From assembly GCA_038255255.1 (NCBI GenBank), contig JBBSLL010000041.1, forward strand, positions 1 to 22,916: a DNA stretch of 22,916 nucleotides, given 5' to 3'. The position numbers and the translations under genes were made by a program. The notes beneath the pieces were generated by a model, which was not told the origin of the DNA, ran no database searches, and saw only the letters and a program-made list of their open reading frames with translations. Numbering within the stretch: position 1 is the stretch's first letter; the number at the start of each line of letters is the position of its first letter. Below are positions 16,062-22,916 of this stretch, in pieces. The DNA comes from JBBQNY01 sp038255255 (lineage in GTDB: Bacteria; Pseudomonadota; Gammaproteobacteria; Xanthomonadales; Ahniellaceae).

Positions 16062-16706
16062 ATGGCACGCAGCAAGAGCAGCCAGCGGTGGTTGCGCGAA
16101 CATTTCAACGATCCTTTCGTGAAGCGTGCGCAGGCGGAAGGCGTGCGATCGCGCTCGACCTATAAACTCGAGGAACTGATCGAGCGCGACCGCTTTCTGA
16201 AGCCAGGCATGGTGGTCGTGGACCTGGGTGCCGCACCTGGCGGCTGGTCCGATCTCGTCCGGAGCACGGTGGGCGCGCGAGGACGCGTGCTCGCGCTCGA
16301 TATCCTGTCCTTCGAGGAGATCGCAGGTGTGGAGCAATTGATCGGTGATTTTCGCGACGCGGCGGTGCTGGCCCGGCTCGAGGAATCCCTTGGAGGCGCG
16401 GCGGTGGATCTTGTCTTGTCGGATATGGCCCCCAACATGAGCGGCGTGTCTTCCGTGGATCAGGCGCGCTCGCTGGATCTGGCTGAACTGGCCGCTGAAT
16501 TCGCCGGACGGCATCTGCGACAGGGTGGTACGTTTCTGGTCAAACTGTTTCAGGGCGTGGGTTTCGACGGTTACTTGAGGGACTTGCGGCGCACCTACGG
16601 CAAGGTGACGATGCGCAAACCGCAGGCGTCGCGTGCACGCAGCGCCGAGGTCTACGCGCTGGCAACAGATTTTCGCGGCGTTCCGGCGCCACCTGCTTCG
16701 AACTAG
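16062..16706 (+). CDS. rlmE: 23S rRNA (uridine(2552)-2'-O)-methyltransferase
   Basis: Methylates the 2'-OH of U2552 in the A-loop of 23S rRNA using S-adenosylmethionine, late in 50S assembly. The protein is 214 residues (E. coli 209). The SAM site is VVDLGAAPGGWSDLV. The catalytic residues Lys35 (STYKLEEL), Asp121 (SDMAPNMSG) and Lys161 (LVKLFQG) match E. coli Lys38, Asp124 and Lys164 at a constant offset of three, and the Glu of RSAEVYALAT completes the set. Start ATG 16062 (MARSKSSQRWLREHFNDPF) fits the family; the open frame upstream adds 27 unlikely residues. It lies 10 bases before ftsH, so the two are probably co-transcribed. Confidence 0.97.
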   Translation: MARSKSSQRWLREHFNDPFVKRAQAEGVRSRSTYKLEELIERDRFLKPGMVVVDLGAAPGGWSDLVRSTVGARGRVLALDILSFEEIAGVEQLIGDFRDAAVLARLEESLGGAAVDLVLSDMAPNMSGVSSVDQARSLDLAELAAEFAGRHLRQGGTFLVKLFQGVGFDGYLRDLRRTYGKVTMRKPQASRARSAEVYALATDFRGVPAPPASN

Positions 16707-16716
16707 CGAGTCCTAG

Positions 16717-18642
<1,926 letters not shown>

Positions 18643-18808
18643 GCGGCCTGCGTGCCAGTCCCCAGGTGATCTGGTGGGTCGGTCCCGGCGCATCTGAGTC
18701 GAAACTGAAGCGGGCGCGGGACGCGGGGCATCGCCCAATCCGGTTCCGCTAGGATAAAGTTGTGGCTGGTTCTGCTCGGGATGCCACTGCCATGGCCGGC
18801 CAGTCTCA

Positions 18809-19756
18809 ATGAGCTCGACGAGGCGGGGACCAGCCAGGCCGCTCACCGAATCCTGGCTCGACTGGATGTTCGAACTGATGACGGAACCCGCGCTTCTGTT
18901 CGACGCCAGCGGCTGCCGTGACGCCAATCCCGCCGCGCTCCGGCTGTTCGGTTTTGACGATCGCCGGTTTCTCCAGCAATGCATCCTCTCGGACCTCGCA
19001 CCGCCGCTGCAACCGGACGGCGGCGACTCCGACGAGCACATCCAAAAGCTCCTGATGAAGGCCCGCAGCGGGGGGGGAACTGGCGCCTGCCTGTTGCGCC
19101 ATGCCGACGGCAGTACTTTCTGGGCTGAAGTCTCCGCCGCGGAGATCGAGGTCGATGGCGAGGCACTGATTCACGTGGGCATCCGCGACACCAGCACCCA
19201 ACGGGAGCTGGAGGAGAGCATCAGCGCGCTCCGCCATGAATTGCACCTGGCCCATCAGAAGCTGCAGCAGGCGACGCGCAAGCTCGATTACCTCGCCGCA
19301 ACCGATCCGATCTCCGGACTGTGGTCTGCGAAGCACCTCGCCAAGCTCGCCGATGTGGAGGCGGATCGGGCGCAGCGTTATGCCCAGCCAGTCAGTGTGG
19401 TGGCCGGGACCATCGAAAATGCCGACGCCCTCTTGTCGGAGGCGGGCGAGGCCCTCTTCGATTCCTTCTGGATCGACCTTGCCGCGCTCATCAAGCGCAA
19501 CGTCCGCACCCCAGACACCGTGGCGCGATTGGCGCCGGGCACGTTCGCGGTGTTGACGCCCGCCACGGATATCGGCGCTGCCAGCATCGTCGTGGAGAAA
19601 TTGCGGCGTGCGATTGCAGAGCACGAATTCGCGGAAAATCTGCAGCCGCGCGTCATATTCGCGTGCGCCCAGTACCAGTCGGGCGAGGAACCTTTTGCCT
19701 GGTTGCGACGTGCCACGGGTGTGCCGCCCCATGGCAACACCGCTGCTGGTAGTTGA
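18809..19756 (+). CDS. PAS domain protein with degenerate GGDEF domain
   Basis: 315-residue cytosolic protein with no signal peptide or membrane segment. An N-terminal PAS-like sensor (about residues 15-130) reads FELMTEPALLFDASGCRDAN, later LLRHADGSTFWAEVSAAEIE and IHVGIRDTSTQRELEE. A coiled-coil linker follows (about 130-165; HELHLAHQKLQQATRKLDYL). The C-terminal domain then opens ATDPISGLWSAKHL, very like the DPLTGLxNRR start of diguanylate cyclases, but the GGDEF signature position reads APGTF (242-246; context RLAPGTFAVLTP). Cyclase activity is therefore not expected. A role in c-di-GMP or GTP sensing, or in protein contacts, is possible but unproven. It lies between ftsH and folP, 28 bases before folP. 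No Shine-Dalgarno is evident. The PAS ligand cannot be read from the sequence. Confidence 0.82.
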   Translation: MSSTRRGPARPLTESWLDWMFELMTEPALLFDASGCRDANPAALRLFGFDDRRFLQQCILSDLAPPLQPDGGDSDEHIQKLLMKARSGGGTGACLLRHADGSTFWAEVSAAEIEVDGEALIHVGIRDTSTQRELEESISALRHELHLAHQKLQQATRKLDYLAATDPISGLWSAKHLAKLADVEADRAQRYAQPVSVVAGTIENADALLSEAGEALFDSFWIDLAALIKRNVRTPDTVARLAPGTFAVLTPATDIGAASIVVEKLRRAIAEHEFAENLQPRVIFACAQYQSGEEPFAWLRRATGVPPHGNTAAGS

Positions 19757-19784
19757 TGGAACCGCGCAGGCCCGCTGACCCCGG

Positions 19785-20693
19785 ATGCCGTTCGTGATCC
19801 CGGCACCGTCGCTCGACTGCAACGGCCGCACGCTGACTCTCGACCGTCCGCGCATCATGGGCATCATCAATGCCACGCCCGACTCCTTTTCCGGTGACGG
19901 GCTTAGAGAGGATGTTGCGGCAGCGGTCGCCCAAGGCGTGGCTATGGTCCGCGATGGCGCCGACATTCTCGACGTTGGCGGCGAATCGACCCGGCCGGGA
20001 GCCGACCCGGTCGATGTTGCCGAACAACTGCGGCGGGTGATTCCCGTGGTGGCCGCGCTGATCGCGGCGGTCCCTGTGCCGGTCGCGGTCGACACGTCCG
20101 AACCCGAGGTGATGCGCGCCGCTGTCGGCGCGGGTGCAGGGCTCATCAATGACATCCGCGCCCTCGGCGTGGAGGGTGCATTGGATGCCGCAGCGAGTCT
20201 CGGGGTCCCCGTCTGCCTGATGCACATGCTGGGCGAGCCGCAGACCATGCAAGTCGATCCCCATTACGACGATGTGGTGGCAGACATACACCGTTACCTG
20301 ACCGATCGATTGCTCCGCTGCGAGTTCGCAGGCATCGACCGCAAGCGACTGCTCGTAGACCCGGGATTCGGTTTTGGCAAGTCCTTCGCGCACAACTGGC
20401 AGTTGCTCGCGGGATTGCGGCGCTTCACGGAACTGGGGGTGCCGGTGCTCGCGGGACTATCGCGCAAGGGCATGATCGGCACTGCAACGGGAGTTGCCCG
20501 CGCGCAGGACCGCGTTGCGGGTTCGGTGGCGGCGGCGCTCCTCGCCGTGCAGCGGGGCGCGATCATTGTGCGCGTACATGATGTGGCCGAGACTCGCGAA
20601 GCGCTCGCGGTGTGGGCCGCGCTTCGCGAGCATTCGCCCGCCAAGTCCAGTCGTGCCGCGTCCCCGCCAACGCGCTGGGACGACGACGACTAG
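19785..20693 (+). CDS. folP: Dihydropteroate synthase
   Basis: Condenses p-aminobenzoate with 6-hydroxymethyl-7,8-dihydropterin diphosphate in folate synthesis; the sulfonamide target. The protein is 302 residues (E. coli 282), with an extended polar C-terminal tail ending RWDDDD. TIM-barrel signatures are MGIINATPDSFSGDG, DVGGESTRPGADPV, DTSEPEVM, LINDIRAL, LVDPGFGFGKSFAHN, GLSRKGMIG and RVHDVAETREAL. In the first motif many homologues read DSFSDGG; here the order is DSFSGDG. In E. coli glmM follows; here the next gene is on the opposite strand and unrelated, so the ftsH-folP-glmM cluster is broken twice. Confidence 0.96.
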   Translation: MPFVIPAPSLDCNGRTLTLDRPRIMGIINATPDSFSGDGLREDVAAAVAQGVAMVRDGADILDVGGESTRPGADPVDVAEQLRRVIPVVAALIAAVPVPVAVDTSEPEVMRAAVGAGAGLINDIRALGVEGALDAAASLGVPVCLMHMLGEPQTMQVDPHYDDVVADIHRYLTDRLLRCEFAGIDRKRLLVDPGFGFGKSFAHNWQLLAGLRRFTELGVPVLAGLSRKGMIGTATGVARAQDRVAGSVAAALLAVQRGAIIVRVHDVAETREALAVWAALREHSPAKSSRAASPPTRWDDDD

Positions 20694-20779
20694 CATGACG
20701 CCAGCTTGAGCGGCCATGCCCGGCCCTCGCAAGGACCGTGCAGGCCCGCAGCGCGCAGCCTGCCCGCTGCAAACATCAG

Positions 20780-20805
20780 GGAGCCGGCAGAGCAGCTCCG
20801 GCTCC
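20780..20805. terminator. Inverted repeat between convergent folP and a small membrane protein gene
   Basis: GGAGCCGG at 20780-20787 pairs perfectly with CCGGCTCC at 20798-20805 around a 10-base loop. It lies in the 116-base convergent gap, five bases beyond the stop of the minus-strand gene. No strong T tract is present on either strand. A two-way transcription barrier is plausible. Confidence 0.4.
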
Positions 20806-20809
20806 AGAG

Positions 20810-21058
20810 CTAGATGATCCCGCCGCCCATCTGCAGGCGGATGACGCCTACCACCAGCGCAATGCCATTGAGAATCAGACCGGCCTTGGCGCGTCCGCGA
20901 TTTGCCGGAGACGTCATGGCAAAGGCGATGCCCGCGAGCATGGCTCCCAGACCCGCGAACGGAATCATGAACCAGTTGCCCCAGCCGAGCAGCGGAATAA
21001 AGGCAATGATCATCCAGACGATCGAGACCAGACCCCACAACATGCTCAACAGACCCAT
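20810..21058 (-). CDS. Small multi-helix membrane protein of unknown function
   Basis: 82-residue hydrophobic protein starting MGLLSMLWGLVSIVWMIIAF. Three hydrophobic segments are seen, about residues 4-25, 29-50 and 60-77, separated by a GWGN turn and by TSPANRGRAKAG. The C-terminus is RLQMGGGII. Gly and Ala spacing within the helices suggests close helix packing. It resembles small DUF4190-type membrane proteins in character only; I do not recognise the family. The start is fixed by an AAGGAG Shine-Dalgarno seven bases upstream. It lies 68 bases downstream of kynU on the same strand, so it could share that transcript. No metabolic role is implied by the sequence. Confidence 0.8.
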   Translation of the reverse strand: MGLLSMLWGLVSIVWMIIAFIPLLGWGNWFMIPFAGLGAMLAGIAFAMTSPANRGRAKAGLILNGIALVVGVIRLQMGGGII

Positions 21059-21065
21059 CCCATTT

Positions 21066-21071
21066 CTCCTT
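21066..21071 (-). promoter_or_regulatory. Strong Shine-Dalgarno of the small membrane protein gene
   Basis: On the minus strand AAGGAG is followed seven bases later by ATG 21058. A nearer ATG (21063-21061) is only two bases from it and opens a five-codon frame, so 21058 is the start. Confidence 0.8.
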
Positions 21072-21126
21072 ATCGAATCCAGTGACAGAAAACACGCTTG
21101 TTTCTCTACGCGCGCATGCGGCGAGA

Positions 21127-22416
21127 TCAAGCAGCGACTCCCCGCCTCTCGCGCCAGGCGATCACGCTGGTGACGAGACGCGCGCAATCAGCGTAGCGGT
21201 TGTACAGAGGAACGGGAGCCACACGGATGATGTCGGGTTCCCGCCAGTCGACCACAATGCCCTCGGCATTGAGATGTTCGAACAGCGCACGCCCATCGTC
21301 ACGGCCGCCACAGACGCGCAGGCTCAGCTGGCAACCCCTTCGTTCCACCGCACGCGGCGTGCGGATGTCGAGTACACCTGCAAGTTCCGTCCGCAGGGCC
21401 TTTTCCAGCCATCCCGTCATGCCTTCCGACTTGGCACGAAGCGCAGGAATGCCGGCACGACGAAAGATCCCGAGCGAGACGCGCAGCGGTGCCAGGGCCA
21501 GGATCGGAGGGTTCGACAGCTGCCAGCCATCAGCTCCCGCGGCGGGCACGAACTCCGGGCCCATGCGAAACCGCGTCGAGGGATCGTGTCCCCACCAGCC
21601 TGCAAGCCGCGGCAGGTCCGCACGAGCGTGGCGCGCGTGCACGAAGGCGCCCGCCACCGCCCCGGGACCGGAGTTGAGGTATTTGTAGCTGCACCAGACC
21701 GCAAAATCGCACCCACTCTCGTGCAGTTGCAGACTGAGGTTCCCTGCGGCGTGCGCAAGATCGAATCCTACGCGCGCGCCCTGTTTCCTTGCAGCGCTCG
21801 AAATGCTCACCACATCGAAGGCCTGTCCCGTGCGGTATTGCACCCCCGGCAACATCACCAGGGCGATGCGGTCCCCTTGTTCGCGCAGTACGCGCAAAAT
21901 CGTTTCCTCGTCGAGTATCCCGTCGGCATCCGCCTCGAGCTCGATGAGTTCGCGCGCTGGATCGAAGCCGTGCCACGCGATCTGGGACGCGACTGCGTGG
22001 CGATCCGAGGGAAATGCTCCGGCCTCGATGAGGATCGCGGCACGCCCGCGCTCCGGCCGGTAGAAGCTCGCCATCAGCAGATGCAGATTGACGGTCAGCG
22101 AATTCATGGCGACGACTTCGATCGGCTCCGCGCCGACGACCTGCGCGAGATCGTCGCGGACGAACTCGTGGTAAGGCATCCAGGGATGACGACCGCGGAA
22201 GTGGGCCTCGACCCCGAGCTGGTGCCAGTCGTCCAGTTCGTCGAGCAACGCCTGGCGCACACCTCGTGGCTGCAGGCCCAGCGAATTGCCGCAGAAATAC
22301 GCCTGATCGCCTTCGCCGTGCGGCGGAATCAGGAACTCCTGGCGGAATCCGCGCAGCGGATCCTGTTGGTCGAGCGCTTCGGCTTCGCGCAGGAGCGCGG
22401 CGGCATCGAAGCTCAT
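21127..22416 (-). CDS. kynU: Kynureninase
   Basis: PLP enzyme that cleaves kynurenine to anthranilate, or 3-hydroxykynurenine to 3-hydroxyanthranilate, plus alanine. The protein is 429 residues (Pseudomonas fluorescens about 416). Family blocks are YFCGNSLGLQPRGV, GRHPWMPYHEF, MNSLTVNLHLLMASFY, EAGAFPSDRHAVASQI, LPGVQYRTGQAFD, FDLAHAAGN, and WCSYKYLNSGPGAVAGAFVH with the PLP Lys near residue 245. RVAPVPLYNRYAD closes the protein. Start ATG 22416 overlaps the stop of the upstream decarboxylase gene as ATGA, so the two are translationally coupled. That neighbour acts after 3-hydroxyanthranilate ring opening, which favours the 3-hydroxykynurenine branch. Oxygenase genes of the pathway are not in the window. 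Confidence 0.96.
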   Translation of the reverse strand: MSFDAAALLREAEALDQQDPLRGFRQEFLIPPHGEGDQAYFCGNSLGLQPRGVRQALLDELDDWHQLGVEAHFRGRHPWMPYHEFVRDDLAQVVGAEPIEVVAMNSLTVNLHLLMASFYRPERGRAAILIEAGAFPSDRHAVASQIAWHGFDPARELIELEADADGILDEETILRVLREQGDRIALVMLPGVQYRTGQAFDVVSISSAARKQGARVGFDLAHAAGNLSLQLHESGCDFAVWCSYKYLNSGPGAVAGAFVHARHARADLPRLAGWWGHDPSTRFRMGPEFVPAAGADGWQLSNPPILALAPLRVSLGIFRRAGIPALRAKSEGMTGWLEKALRTELAGVLDIRTPRAVERRGCQLSLRVCGGRDDGRALFEHLNAEGIVVDWREPDIIRVAPVPLYNRYADCARLVTSVIAWRERRGVAA

Positions 22417-22916
22417 GCGAATCGCGCCGCCGGCAGGTCCAGCCACTCCAAAGCAGTGCCGTTGTACAAGCGGGCCTCCTCGTTCGCGTCGAGGCCGAGC
22501 GCCGCGATTCCGGCGCCGGGTGACTGCTCGCCGAGCGGAAACGGATAATCGGTGCCGAGCATCACGCGGTCCACGCCGCAGGTGTCGAGGAGATAGCGCA
22601 GCGCGCGCGCATCGGCGACCCACGAATCGAAGTAAAGGCGCTTGAGGTAATCGCGGGGATTGTGCGGATTGTCGGTTGCGACGAGATCGGGCCGCATGTT
22701 GAAGCCATGCTCGATGCGCCCGATCGTGTAGGGAAAGGAACCGCCGCCATGCGCAAGGCACACACGCAGGTCCGGGAGGCGTTCGAGGACTCCGCCGAAG
22801 ATGAGGCTGCACGCCGCGCGCGATTGCTCGGCCGGCATGCCCACGAGCCACGGCAACCAGTACTTGGGCATGCTCTCGCTGCCCATCATGTCCCAGGGAT
22901 GCACCAGGATCGCGGC
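22413..22916 (-). CDS. 2-amino-3-carboxymuconate-6-semialdehyde decarboxylase family amidohydrolase (5' part cut by window edge)
   Basis: C-terminal 167 residues of an amidohydrolase-fold decarboxylase; the frame runs off the window edge, and full-length homologues are about 330-340 residues. Visible blocks are AILVHPWDMMG, AHGGGSFPYTIGRIEHGF, YFDSWVADARALRYL and LGTDYPFPLGEQSPG. These fit ACMSD, in which the His of HPWD and the Asp of GTDYPFP bind zinc and the His of AHGGG is catalytic. ACMSD diverts 2-amino-3-carboxymuconate semialdehyde away from quinolinate/NAD toward complete oxidation. The ATGA overlap with kynU supports a tryptophan/kynurenine catabolic operon. Other amidohydrolase-2 family functions cannot be fully excluded without the N-terminus, which carries the first HxH ligands. 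Confidence 0.87.
   Translation of the reverse strand, partial: AAILVHPWDMMGSESMPKYWLPWLVGMPAEQSRAACSLIFGGVLERLPDLRVCLAHGGGSFPYTIGRIEHGFNMRPDLVATDNPHNPRDYLKRLYFDSWVADARALRYLLDTCGVDRVMLGTDYPFPLGEQSPGAGIAALGLDANEEARLYNGTALEWLDLPAARFA

Noticed and set aside
21049..21063. Upstream ATG before the small membrane protein gene
   Set aside because: It opens only a five-codon frame and is two bases from the Shine-Dalgarno, too close for initiation.

Overview
The window is GC-rich (about two-thirds G+C by eye), almost fully coding chromosomal DNA from a gammaproteobacterium. The gene order pyrG-kdsA-eno-ftsB-ispD-ispF-truD, then surE-pcm-yqaA-nlpD-rpoS, together with the type of KdsA, points to the Xanthomonadales/Lysobacterales or a nearby lineage such as Steroidobacter-like bacteria. 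This placement is inferred from gene order and protein resemblance; no database search was possible. No rRNA, tRNA, CRISPR array, insertion sequence, prophage or plasmid gene is visible. No gap between genes exceeds 170 bases.

Layout. (1) Bases 1-1888, minus strand: parE, the topoisomerase IV B subunit, lacking only its last few codons at the window edge. (2) 2033-9891, plus strand: a housekeeping run of pyrG, kdsA, a possible 23-residue ORF, eno, ftsB, ispD, an arginase-fold protein, ispF and truD. These supply CTP, the Kdo precursor of LPS, glycolysis, a divisome subunit, MEP-pathway isoprenoid precursors and tRNA pseudouridylation. (3) 9943-10866: a small plus-strand lipoprotein gene and a convergent Smr-domain gene, with a perfect inverted repeat between them. 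(4) 10967-15185, plus strand: the stationary-phase/repair cluster surE, pcm, yqaA, nlpD, rpoS. (5) 15226-15899, minus strand: a Mth938-like gene and yhbY. (6) 16062-20693, plus strand: rlmE, ftsH, a PAS plus degenerate-GGDEF protein, and folP. (7) 20810-22916, minus strand: a small membrane protein, kynureninase (kynU), and the C-terminal half of an ACMSD-type decarboxylase. The last two belong to tryptophan degradation through 3-hydroxyanthranilate.

Many neighbouring genes are joined by an exact four-base ATGA stop/start overlap: pyrG/kdsA, small ORF/eno, ispD/arginase-like, ispF/truD, surE/pcm, pcm/yqaA and ACMSD/kynU. Most starts lack a clear Shine-Dalgarno sequence. The lipoprotein gene and the small membrane protein gene are the two clear exceptions.

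Most of the window is conserved core genome, and I see no convincing new multi-gene system. The best candidates for a second look are two accessory genes inside otherwise conserved operons. One is an arginase-family protein between ispD and ispF in which the expected first metal-binding His is Asn. The other is a PAS/degenerate-GGDEF protein between ftsH and folP. The possible 23-codon ORF coupled to eno and the small membrane protein next to kynU also merit checking.
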